This document shows, in pieces, positions 1-8,800 of a stretch of DNA of 64,000 nucleotides. The notes under the pieces are model-generated. The model did no database searches, was not told the DNA's origin, and saw only the letters and a program-made list of their open reading frames with translations. The stretch's first letter is position 1. Every line of letters begins with the position of its first letter. The position numbers were made by a program, and so were the translations under genes. The DNA comes from Mesobacillus persicus (GTDB taxonomy: Bacteria > Bacillota > Bacilli > Bacillales > Cytobacillaceae). The stretch is from positions 62,001-126,000 of the forward strand of contig NZ_FOBW01000005.1 in assembly GCF_900109925.1 (NCBI RefSeq), in the 5' to 3' direction.

Positions 1-137
1 AGGATGCACGAGGAAATAACACATCTTTAAATATTAAGGAGAACACGGTTTTCACTCCTGCAGTCAACGAAAGCTCAAAAAAAAGCACCAATGATGGCGC
101 CATCTCTGAAAGACCTGAAGATTTATTTTAGCTTAAT

Positions 138-437
138 TTAAAGTTTCCACTCTGGAAATTCACTTTCTTTTTGTTTTTCATATTCAGACATTCTAGAATA
201 CGAACTTCCTAGCTCCCTTACAATATAACCTTGCGGGCTAGTCGTTTCACACTTTCCGCTTAGCTCTTCTAGCTTAATCTTTGCGAACATGTTCGCCACT
301 TTAGCTAAGCTCTGAATGGTGTCCATTAATTCTGGGTTATCGTGGTTATAATTTTTCGCAACGGAGTTGATGTAATCAAGTCTATTTCGAATATGTTTAA
401 TCGTTTGAACGTCAAACTGTTCCTTCTCATCTTTCAT
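138..437 (-). CDS. small hypothetical protein
   Basis: I do not recognise this 99-residue protein. It is charged and soluble, with no signal peptide or membrane segment, and is probably mostly helical (KEQFDVQTIKHIRNRLDYIN near the N-terminus). The ATG at 437 is preferred over the TTG at 443 because an AAGGAG ribosome site (447-452) lies 9 nt upstream of the ATG but only 3 nt from the TTG. It stands alone, divergent from the acetyltransferase on its right, and the window edge hides what follows. A clean ribosome site and a full-length frame support a real gene; function is unknown. Confidence 0.6.
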   Translation of the reverse strand: MKDEKEQFDVQTIKHIRNRLDYINSVAKNYNHDNPELMDTIQSLAKVANMFAKIKLEELSGKCETTSPQGYIVRELGSSYSRMSEYEKQKESEFPEWKL

Positions 438-657
438 CCTCAATCACTCCTTACTTCTAAGCTTATGATTAAAAAGGAAAGGTTGAACCTAATTAAAAAA
501 TATTTAATCACTATTCCCCTTACCTTAGGGGGTCATGTATTACCCGATAGTACACGGGAAAAATCCCTATGCGAAGCAATCTTTTTGAATAAAACTGGAA
601 AATATATGTTAAAATTTGGTTTAATAATAGTCTACTATCTATTTGGGGGGAGAAAAT

Positions 658-1113
658 TTGGTTAGATTAGATAAAACGAACTCTAGTGAATTTAATGAGT
701 ATCTAAGATTTGCTGTTGAAAAATATGCCGATGAACACGTTAAGGCTGGAAATTGGAATGAGGAAGAAGCGATAAGTAAGGCAACTAAAGAGTACGAAAG
801 ACTTTTACCAGAAAGAGAAAAAACGGAAAAAAATCACCTATATACCATTAGGGATGAAGACAAAGAAGTAGGGATGATATGGCTTGCACAACATCCAAAC
901 GATAAAGGGTTTATTTTCGACATACATATTTGGGAAGGCAACCAAGGGCGCGGCTATGGAAAACAAGCAATGAAAGAAATAGAAAATGTGGCAAAAGAAT
1001 TAGGTTTGAAAAGTATAGGTCTTCACGTATTTGCTCACAATCAAGTCGCACGAGGCTTATATGAAAAACTCGGTTATTTAGAAACAGATATTATCATGGA
1101 TAAAAAGATTTAA
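658..1113 (+). CDS. GNAT family N-acetyltransferase, YycN-like
   Basis: Predicted acetyl-CoA-dependent N-acetyltransferase of 151 residues. The acetyl-CoA binding loop reads GNQGRGYGKQAM, the Q/RxxGxG/A motif of GNAT enzymes. It is followed by LGLKSIGLHVFAHNQVARGL and YEKLGYLETDIIM, the usual beta5 and C-terminal GNAT pattern. The N-terminal layout (EYLRFAVEKYADEHVKAGNW) and the LHVFAHNQ motif resemble Bacillus subtilis YycN. I chose the TTG at 658 because GGGGGGAG (645-652) sits 5 nt upstream; a longer reading from 643 would swallow that ribosome site. The substrate is not evident. It appears monocistronic. Confidence 0.85.
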   Translation: MVRLDKTNSSEFNEYLRFAVEKYADEHVKAGNWNEEEAISKATKEYERLLPEREKTEKNHLYTIRDEDKEVGMIWLAQHPNDKGFIFDIHIWEGNQGRGYGKQAMKEIENVAKELGLKSIGLHVFAHNQVARGLYEKLGYLETDIIMDKKI

Positions 1114-1239
1114 CAGTTCATTTAATATACTGCGGAAAACATAATAAAAAGTACGTTTTTCAGTAGCAAATTTAAATGAACCTTACGAAACTACTAACTT
1201 GTAAAAAAGAAGTCCTGTCATTGATTGAGTCATCAACGA

Positions 1240-1442
1240 TTGAAGAATAAGGGGAGATTTTTCCGTTAAATGATGATCAGATCACGATTTAGGGTGAATA
1301 GGGGGAGTTTTTCCCCCTATTCAAGTAAAAATACCTATTTTCACGCTTTTGTGAGGCCAATAAGTGGAATTTCTCCCTCTATTTAAGCTATTTTCAGTGC
1401 TATTTACAAATTAAGCGGAATTTCTCCCTCTATTTTTCAGAT
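1240..1442. repeat. dispersed intergenic repeat, copy A
   Basis: This gene-free stretch holds several short inverted modules such as GGGGGAGTTTTTCCCCC (1301-1317) and two copies of GGAATTTCTCCCTCTATTT (1360-1385 and 1420-1437). The same order of modules, including TTTTCACG, GAATTTCTCCCT and TATTTAAGCT, recurs near 24340-24530, so the two loci are diverged copies of one element. No coding potential is seen. The rest of the 1114-1587 gap shows only the terminator of the next gene. Confidence 0.65.
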
Positions 1443-1539
1443 AAAGTCCTAACCGGCGATAGCGAACTACCACTGTCCAGTCCAGGTCTTTTTGGCTATT
1501 TTATCTAAATAAATAGTGTTCAACTTAAATTGAGCCTAC

Positions 1540-1575
1540 AAAAAAAAATTCAGAGTACAACTCCTGCACTCTGAT
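1540..1575 (-). terminator. intrinsic terminator of the amidase gene
   Basis: Inverted repeat CAGAGT (1551-1556) / ACTCTG (1568-1573), with an A-run at 1541-1548 that reads as a U-run on the minus strand, just past the amidase stop codon. Confidence 0.7.
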
Positions 1576-1587
1576 TTTACCCTAAGG

Positions 1588-3012
1588 TTATTTATAGGTT
1601 TTCTCTAAAGGTTCCACGTAGGTTTGAAAAGCTTGTTCATAGGCATGACATGCTTGCAAAACAAGATGATCCGCAAACCGGTTTCCAGCTACCTGTAAAC
1701 CAACTGGCAGTCCACCACTCGTTAATCCAACTGGTAAAGAAGCGGCAGGATGTCCTGTGAAATTATAAATTTGCGTCAACATCCAATCGGTCGCAGGGTT
1801 CACACTTTTTCCATTAATCATCGATGGACCGGCTAAATGATGTTCAAATGCTGTTGTAGCTAAAACAGGAGAAAGGATCAAGTCGTAGTTGTTGAAGATA
1901 TTCTGAATTTCCTTCCAAACAAGGGTCCGTTTGATTTCGATGGCTTTATAATCGACTGCACTATATTTTCGGCCAATATGAATCATTTTGGCCATCCCCT
2001 CAGAAAAACTACCAGGGTCGTTGTCATACAGCTTTCCATAGGTAGCCGCAAATTTAACACACCACATTCCTGAAAAAGCACGAGTGAGTTCTTTTAAACT
2101 CATTCGTAAATCGACATCAACTTCTTCAACCTCGCAACCAAGCTCAGCAAAATGCCCAACGGCTTGATCCACAACCTGTCCAACATCCTCAGAAATCTCG
2201 TACAATCCAAAATCGCGGGTGTAGGCGATTTTTAAGCCTTTCATATCTCCATCCAAATTCGTAAAATCATCTCTTAAAGTCGGAACGGCATTCGGAACGT
2301 TCGCATCATAGCCCTGCATCACAGAAAATAACAAAGCGGCATCTTCCACGGTTCGTGCCATCGGCCCATTATGTAAGTATGGATGCTCGGAACCATAGAG
2401 ATTGTCCTCTCCTTCATGTGGTATGACCCCAAAGGTTGGCTTGAAGCCAAAGATCCCAGTGAGCGCGGCCGGAATACGAATCGAGCCTCCTCCATCACTT
2501 CCCTCGGCAAAAGGAGCAAGCTTAGCGGCTACGGCTGCTGCTGAGCCCCCACTTGATCCACCAGGGGTTAAGTTTTCATTCCACGGATTTTTCGTCACGC
2601 CAAACAAAGGATTATCGGTTACCCCTTTGTGACCAAATTCCGGTGTATTCGTTTTCCCTAATACGATACCACCGGCGGCCTTGATTCTTTTCAAAAAGAT
2701 AGGGTCTTCATCAGGAATATTGTCTTTAAAAGCCGGTGAACCGTAGGTGGTAAGTAGCCCTTTAGTTGGGGTTAAATCTTTAATCGCCACCGGGATCCCA
2801 TGAAGCTCCCCCAACTCCTCTCCCTTCATCATTAGGTCCTCTGCTTTTTTCGCTTCCTCAATGGCTTGCTCATTTAATGTGACATAAGCATTCCACTTCG
2901 AGTTATGCGTTTCGATTCGTTCAAGGAAAGCGCTTACGACTTCTACCGGTGAAAGTTCCTTTTGCTTGATTAAGTTTGCTAGTTCAGTAGCGGTATGATT
3001 GGTGATGGACAA
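1588..3012 (-). CDS. amidase signature family hydrolase
   Basis: Serine amidohydrolase of the amidase-signature family (GatA-related), hydrolysing an amide bond of unknown substrate in the cytoplasm. The Ser-cisSer-Lys triad is visible: the lysine in IPVAIKDLTP, the cis-serine within the GGSSGGS loop, and the nucleophile in EGSDGGGSIRIPA. About 474-482 residues is normal for a stand-alone amidase. No gatC or gatB neighbours are present, so it is unlikely to be the Glu-tRNA amidotransferase subunit. Start choice: the TTG at 3012 has AAGGAG 9 nt upstream (3022-3027); the TTG at 3036 is possible but lacks a well-placed ribosome site. Monocistronic, with its own terminator. Confidence 0.88.
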   Translation of the reverse strand: MSITNHTATELANLIKQKELSPVEVVSAFLERIETHNSKWNAYVTLNEQAIEEAKKAEDLMMKGEELGELHGIPVAIKDLTPTKGLLTTYGSPAFKDNIPDEDPIFLKRIKAAGGIVLGKTNTPEFGHKGVTDNPLFGVTKNPWNENLTPGGSSGGSAAAVAAKLAPFAEGSDGGGSIRIPAALTGIFGFKPTFGVIPHEGEDNLYGSEHPYLHNGPMARTVEDAALLFSVMQGYDANVPNAVPTLRDDFTNLDGDMKGLKIAYTRDFGLYEISEDVGQVVDQAVGHFAELGCEVEEVDVDLRMSLKELTRAFSGMWCVKFAATYGKLYDNDPGSFSEGMAKMIHIGRKYSAVDYKAIEIKRTLVWKEIQNIFNNYDLILSPVLATTAFEHHLAGPSMINGKSVNPATDWMLTQIYNFTGHPAASLPVGLTSGGLPVGLQVAGNRFADHLVLQACHAYEQAFQTYVEPLEKTYK

Positions 3013-3271
3013 ATCTTTCAACTCCTTTGATTGCAATAAAAATTAGGATATCTTCTCCCCTTTATTATACATAAAACGATTATCCTAGAGTGAATATTTT
3101 TTATATTCAGAAATAAAAAAGACCCAAAACTAGAATGGACAAAATAGCTATTATTAAATAGCTTAAATACCTACAAGGGGTGTTAAACCCCTTTTTATCC
3201 AGTCCAGTTCCTATCATTCTCGTTCATTCAGCAGCAATGATCCAAAGGATAGGTTCCTATCAGATCAGCAG

Positions 3272-3862
3272 TCAAAAGCGCTCATAACAAACAGAAGCAA
3301 GGTAGCCCGCAATTAAAATAGTAATCGTTGAAAAAACCACACTTTGTAGACCTAATGTTTGATAACCTAGTAGGACAATTAACCCATCCATAAAAGCAAT
3401 AATAAACCCTATATTTAAAGGGGTTGCTTTCGCAACAAAATAAGCAATCAGGTCCGTACCTCCAGTACTTGTCTTATATCGGAGCATAATGCCCACACCA
3501 ATCCCACAAATGGCCCCGCCTAGAATCGCACTAAGCCATATCGGCAGGAAAAACTGATAGGGAGCAAATAAATCAATGAACACAGCCGTCACAATCATCC
3601 CATAAAAACTACCATGAAACTGATTCCGGTCCTTCACCCATGCATAGATGATTAATGGAATACTTAATAACGCCGACCAAAGCCCCGCCGGAAAATCAAA
3701 ATAATATTGAAGAATAAGGGCAATACCAATTATCCCCCCATCAAGCAATTGATGAGGAACCAAAAAACCATTAATCCCAATCCCAAGCAAAATACTCCCA
3801 ATCACCAACGCTGCCGCCCGAGCAAAAATCCTAACCACCCCTTCCATCTCATAAGCCTTCAT
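3272..3862 (-). CDS. short YitT family membrane protein
   Basis: Integral membrane protein of 196 residues with about five or six hydrophobic helices. Family features are the N-terminal GINGFLVPHQLLDGGIIGIA segment and RYKTSTGGTDLIAYF in the middle, both typical of YitT/DUF161 proteins. Full-length YitT paralogues are around 280 residues and end in a soluble DUF2179 domain; this one stops after the last membrane helix (ASVCYERF), so it belongs to the short variants or has lost that domain. Function is unknown. It is followed by a gene-free stretch (3037-3271) with two small hairpins, neither clearly a terminator for this strand. Confidence 0.82.
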   Translation of the reverse strand: MKAYEMEGVVRIFARAAALVIGSILLGIGINGFLVPHQLLDGGIIGIALILQYYFDFPAGLWSALLSIPLIIYAWVKDRNQFHGSFYGMIVTAVFIDLFAPYQFFLPIWLSAILGGAICGIGVGIMLRYKTSTGGTDLIAYFVAKATPLNIGFIIAFMDGLIVLLGYQTLGLQSVVFSTITILIAGYLASVCYERF

Positions 3863-3897
3863 AATAATACCTATGACGGTTGTCCGAAAATCATTCT

Positions 3898-4030
3898 GGG
3901 GACGGTTCTCTTGCTTCCGACTTCAACCTAAAAAGCCACTCATCTTAACAACAAGATGAGTGGCTTTTTATTCCTTAGGGTTAGGGTTTGTTAATTTCAT
4001 AGCTGATATGGAAGCGGAAGAACCGTCCCC
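3898..4030. repeat. 133-bp inverted-repeat element carrying a hairpin
   Basis: The left end reads GGGGACGGTTCTCTTGCTTC (from 3898) and the right end GAAGCGGAAGAACCGTCCCC (4011-4030), which are near-perfect reverse complements. A strong hairpin (3930-3969) lies inside. Single copies or halves of the same ends recur throughout the window. The hairpin plus the right end recur together at 13684-13770. The structure suggests a small non-autonomous REP- or MITE-like element; no transposase is encoded. Confidence 0.7.
3930..3969 (+). terminator. strong hairpin with T-run inside the element
   Basis: AAAAAGCCACTCATCTT (3930-3946) pairs with AAGATGAGTGGCTTTTT (3953-3969). The stem is flanked by A and T runs, so it could stop transcription in either direction. 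An almost identical hairpin sits at 13684-13723. Confidence 0.7.
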
Positions 4031-4096
4031 ATGCTTCCAGAAAGATTTTTATTGAGTATAGATAGAAGTAAATTAATCTATTCTAGAGGTGGTAAA

Positions 4097-4327
4097 ATGA
4101 ATATTCGCAAAGAGGATCTTCATTTACTTATAGATCTTGTGAACGAAAAAGATACGAAACTCGTGTATGATCTCATCAGGGGTGTTATTGAAAAAAATAA
4201 TGAAAAAGACATTATTGTCGAAGCTGATAATTCCCCATTAACTGAAAAAGAAAAGAAGCTATTAAAACAAGCTGAAATTGATATTGAAAATGAAGATCTC
4301 ATTGATTGGGATGATTCTCATGCCTAA
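4097..4327 (+). CDS. antitoxin-like protein of a RelE-type pair
   Basis: Small acidic protein of 76 residues starting MNIRKEDLHLLIDLV. It resembles the second antitoxin in this window (15024-15245: MAIRREDIHKLIETV) in its opening and in its charged C-terminal half. The start follows AGAGGTGG at 4085-4092; an upstream extension to 4031 would run through a repeat tag and is rejected. The stop overlaps the ATG of the RelE/ParE-like frame at 4320, the usual antitoxin-toxin arrangement. Predicted role: bind and neutralise the partner and repress the operon. Because the partner looks eroded, this may now be an orphan antitoxin. Confidence 0.7.
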   Translation: MNIRKEDLHLLIDLVNEKDTKLVYDLIRGVIEKNNEKDIIVEADNSPLTEKEKKLLKQAEIDIENEDLIDWDDSHA

Positions 4328-4559
4328 ATATACAGTAAAACTAAGGAAACCCGCAGCAAAGTACTATGAGAAGTTACCGCCAAAATTAAAGCACAAGGTC
4401 AAAGAGGTTATTGAACAACTCCGAGAGAATCCATTTGCTATTGCTAACGTAATTATTAAAACCAGGATAGTTAAGAAACTAGTTTTAAGGTGCATCAATC
4501 AAAAACATCCCAGTATGATCGATAAGCTGACTAAATCAGATTCCTCTCAATATCCCTGA
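4320..4559 (+). pseudogene. RelE/ParE-type toxin, C-terminal half eroded
   Basis: The first roughly 40 residues (MPKYTVKLRKPAAKYYEKLP, then a helix ending in LRENPF) match the start of RelE/ParE-fold mRNA interferases and the intact toxin at 15238-15528. After that point the family core is missing: the intact copy continues with DIYRIRIGKYRIIYTV, whereas here the frame gives an unrelated lysine-rich tail. No other frame restores the core, so this is decay or truncation rather than one frameshift. The frame runs into the convergent jetD gene (stop at 4559, jetD ends at 4531). Probably inactive. Confidence 0.6.
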
Positions 4560-5814
4560 TCAAACTTGAAACAATCGCTTCCTGATAACCTGCCAGTTTT
4601 ACCTCTCTCATCATGGTGATTAAACGGTTCCAGTCAGGTGAAGAGAGATTATCCAATTTAGACAATCTACTTGAAATATCCTCATTAGACAAACTTCCTT
4701 TATAATTTTCCTGATCCATTCGCCATAGAATAACCCTGTCTTGATATCTTTTCTTCAATTTTTCAGCAATGACAATGCCTTCTGGATCAATATCCCCAGA
4801 ATAATAGAGTGTACAATTTGATTGAACAAGTCGATCTAATAGTTGCCAACTCGCAACCCTGAGTTGCCCATGAGTGCAGACGATTGGGGCTGTCGGAACA
4901 GCATCCATAATGGTCGAGCAAACACTTGAATTCTCGACAATCCATACTTTCGTTCCAAATGCTGGCCAGACTCTATCGACTTTAGTTAGTTCTTTTATCG
5001 GCATGTTCATGACGGAGTGAGTGTTGATAGCCGCTTGCCAAACAGGATGCACTTTGTTATTCGTTGATGCAAGCAAGCCTTGGCAGGTCACAAAGTTCCA
5101 CAGGTCATCTCTCATAATTCCGTATTCAGCAAGAAGGTCATTTAATTCCTCCACTGTTCTCGGAATTACGGCATCAGTATTTCCTTGTTTGATTTGGTTC
5201 ACATACATACAATGGAGCAGCAATTTCCCGCCAACCTCATTGGTGTCAAAAAAATGTGGATTCCCCGTGGTTCTTTGCGAAAAGAACGGAAGACGTTCAA
5301 ATTCTCCTTTTTTGGGAAGGTCAGCAAATGCCCGAAAAACAGTTAGCAATTTCTCGAACACTTCTTCTTTATTTTGTTTATAGAGAGACCATATCCACCT
5401 TGTATCAGAGGATTTCGCTTGAATCCACTCAAACCACCATCTACCATCAGGAATTTGTTTTACAAGAGAATCAATGAATTGATCCTCTTGTTGTTGCTCT
5501 CGTTCGGACTCTTCCTTCTTGGTAAAGATCTTTTCCTGTAACACAGCCTCTAACAAAGGTAATAGAGTATAATCTGCATAGCCTGTGTGTACTAATTCTT
5601 TTTCAAAATCGAGTAACGCAATACTCCCTTTTTCTTGCAGTCTTTCCTTTGACTGACCAAGAAAGCCGGCAATTGATTCAAGTTCCACTTCGGTAAACGT
5701 TTTGACACTTACCGCTCCCCCTACCCTTCCTAGTGAACGGTACTTTTGCTTAAACAACTGAAACAGTTTGAAGAAACCTGGCTCTTCTTTAAAAACTTGA
5801 AGCTTCTTATTCAC
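4531..5814 (-). CDS. jetD: Wadjet system protein JetD (TOPRIM nuclease subunit)
   Basis: 427-residue last gene of a Wadjet anti-plasmid operon. The C-terminal third has a TOPRIM-type signature, YYSGDIDPEGIVIA, at about residues 337-350; JetD subunits use this topoisomerase-VI-like domain to cut small circular DNA. The size and the four-gene order fit the DUF2399/TIGR02679 protein of type II cassettes. It starts with GTG at 5814 and overlaps jetC by 8 nt, implying translational coupling. The stop lies inside the tail of the convergent toxin remnant. Known biology: JetABC, an SMC-like loop extruder, brings the plasmid to JetD for cleavage. Confidence 0.88.
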   Translation of the reverse strand: MNKKLQVFKEEPGFFKLFQLFKQKYRSLGRVGGAVSVKTFTEVELESIAGFLGQSKERLQEKGSIALLDFEKELVHTGYADYTLLPLLEAVLQEKIFTKKEESEREQQQEDQFIDSLVKQIPDGRWWFEWIQAKSSDTRWIWSLYKQNKEEVFEKLLTVFRAFADLPKKGEFERLPFFSQRTTGNPHFFDTNEVGGKLLLHCMYVNQIKQGNTDAVIPRTVEELNDLLAEYGIMRDDLWNFVTCQGLLASTNNKVHPVWQAAINTHSVMNMPIKELTKVDRVWPAFGTKVWIVENSSVCSTIMDAVPTAPIVCTHGQLRVASWQLLDRLVQSNCTLYYSGDIDPEGIVIAEKLKKRYQDRVILWRMDQENYKGSLSNEDISSRLSKLDNLSSPDWNRLITMMREVKLAGYQEAIVSSLIRDIERNLI

Positions 5815-8800
5815 TTAGGACCAGTTCCTCCTTCTGTTCAAGCTCATCAATGACGAGCGACTTTTGCTTGCCATCCCATTGGTAGCGAATCACCGTCACG
5901 AAGTCAGCATTTTTAGGGCGGACTAGTTCACAGATTGATAAACTGGAAATCGTATCATAATCTCCCCACAACGCTTGTGAGTTCATAATATAGTTAAACC
6001 TGAGCTGTTCCACAACTTCGAACATATCGCGAATATTGTTTTCATCAACACCAGCAAATGCTTCATCTAGCGAAATAATAAAAGGCGCCATCTCGCTTGC
6101 TTCCTTATAGCGAGAATAGGCAGCAGTGAACAGTGGAATGTACATCGCCATCGCCTTTTCTCCCCCACTAAATTTAAAGAATGCATTGTTTGTCAGTTCC
6201 CGTTTTGGTTCGTTGACGCGACGGAAGGAAAGCACAAAAGTGAACCACTTCCGATAATCTAACACTTCTTTCAACACTTGGTGAAGGGTAGAGCCCTCAT
6301 TACGTAATTGAATGAGCTCTTTTGCCTTCGCAATCCGCGACTGGAAGTGCTTTGTAATCCGCTCTAAATCTTCTTCATTTAAAAACTTACTATCTCTTTG
6401 TAAAAGTTTTACAAGATCCTGAGTATCCAATTCTTGTTCTGATTCAGCGGTAAGTGGCTTCCAAGCAATCGAGAAAATTAAACCAGATGAATTATCTCGA
6501 TTAGCCATAATTTTATCCATTTCTTTTACCCAGCTTTGCGCACGTTTAATTCGGTTCCTGAGGATGACCCCCACACTTTTCACAATGATATCTTCATAGA
6601 GCTGTCGGTCTTGTTCATCCAACCACCCTTTTTGTTCTGCTAGCTCTTTCTTCAATGTAGAGGAAACAAAGTATGGACTTACCCGTTGGCCGTGATATTC
6701 CATTTGAATTATTCGTCGGCCCCTTAACTGTCGCCATTCATTTTTATAGGGCTCAAAATGCTCCCCGTAATCCTCGCTAAACCACTCCGGTGTTTCGACA
6801 TCTTCTGTATACTCAAACATTCGATATTCGGTTAAATGGGTTTGTTCATTAATAAAAGCTTTTGAAAGTTGTTCTAACAGCTTCGAACGTTCGTATTTTG
6901 TAAATATCGGCTCGAACTGCCCATAAATGGCGGAAGGGTCCTGTCCTTCAACTTCAAAGAAGCCACGACTTTTCTCAGTTTCGACAATATGCTTCCATTC
7001 GGTGTTCATGTTTTGCCAGAAATGCAACTCTTTCTCTGCATCAGCAAGCTTTTCCGCGCACCGTTCTTGATCGGCTTGTTTTTTAGGGAGAGCTTGATGA
7101 ATTCTATTTATTTCCATTTCTGCCTCATCGAATAACTGTAGAACCTCCCGAATTCTGTTTCTTATTTCATCAATCCCTTTTAACTGGAGTTGTTTTTCGA
7201 TGGATTGAATCACTGCTTTTAAATGAGAAAGTTGGTCACTTTTCCGATTTTGCTCCCCTTTAATCGAATCCAACTCTACCTCGATTTCTTCGATTCTTTC
7301 TTTATGGTCATTTATCCGCGATTGAGCATTCAACAAATGAATGGTATTCTTCTCGAATTTATATAAAAATTCAACATAACTTCCAGCCGCTTCAAGCGCC
7401 TGACTAATCTCCTCAATCGTTAACGAAATGTTCAGGTGGTTGCCCCGGTTACGAAGTTCTTTTTTTGTATTCATTAATTCTTCATGGGTAAGCTTCCATT
7501 TGTCATCAATCAAACGGAGTAATTCCTGTTCTCTATCGATCACTTGTTGCTTTCTCACCATTTGGTCATGAAGATCAGATAAATCTGTATCATTCGGAAT
7601 TTCTCGTTTCCAAACTTCAATTTCTTTCAGGTTTTCATCTAAAGCTAGTAGTTTTTGCTGAATCTGATCCAATTCCATTTGATGTTGCTGGAGTTTTTCT
7701 GTCCATAACTGGATTTGCTCTCGTTGATGACGCTTGCGTGATGTACGCCCAATAAATTTAGACGGCCCTTCGTTTGGGGCATGGCCAACTAGACATCCAA
7801 TTGAATATGAACCATCAACATCAAGATGAAACCCGCTGCCGTCTTTTTCAAGTGGAATTGAGCGCAGCACTTCATCGACTAATTCGTTCGAAATTGGGCT
7901 ATTTTCGTCTAAGTCCGGCATTAAATAGTCAGCAAGTGTATAGCCTAGTAATCGGGGCTCTGTCACAATTACAGCATCTTGTTCTGGAGTAATCGACCGT
8001 TCGGCAATCACGCTGTCCAAGACACCAGTCTTTTTTAAAGCCGATTCAATTCGTTCACGTTGTTCTTCGGTTACATGATCTTGAAATTCTACAGCAGCGT
8101 AAAATGGTAAAAAAGCTTGTCCAGTTTCTATTAATTTTTCACGATGAAGTTCCGTTCCCCTTGCTCTTTCAGGCTCTAACATCTTCTGCGTTTTAATCTT
8201 TTGCAGTTCGTCCTCGGTTTCTTTTATTTGTTCTAGCTTTCCATTGCGCTCATTCTTGGTTACAGCGATGTCTTTTTTCACTTCTGCTTCAAAATCATGA
8301 ATGGCGGAATACAATTTGTCCCGGACTTGGTCATATCGGTTTCGTTCATATAATCCTTGGATCAATCTAGCAATTTCTTGCCGATGTTCTGTAGAATAAT
8401 CGAGTTTCGGGTGTTCCTCCATCCATTCAAAGACATTGCTTTCCAATTGTTGATGTTGTTCATCAAACCACTCCTGCAGGTGGTCTAATTCCTTGATGTG
8501 TTCGTCGACAATTCTCTTTTTCTCCGAAGACTCACGCTGTAAATGACTGTGCTCTTCTCCTAAACGTTCTGCTTTTTCTGCTAGTTTTTCCACCCCGACT
8601 AATAGCCCCTGGTGGTCTTTTGCTTCTTTTAACCAAACGGTAAAATCAAAGGAGTCTGATGAAGAGCGTTCATAATCGTCTACATTTACTTCATGCTGAT
8701 GGAAGGCTGCATTTTCAGCATCAAGCGCTAACTCGTCTAAAAGTTCTTTTGCCTTTTGCTCATAGCCAAACTGTTCATTTTCTGTAGTCTCTTTTTCCTT

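Noticed and set aside
342-665. Plus-strand frame overlapping the first minus-strand gene
   Set aside because: No ribosome site, it crosses the opposite gene and its promoter region, and its composition is unlike a protein.
5021-5383. Frames antisense to jetD, jetC, ahpF, citM and the AAA+ gene
   Set aside because: They lie wholly within well-supported genes on the other strand and lack ribosome sites or family motifs.
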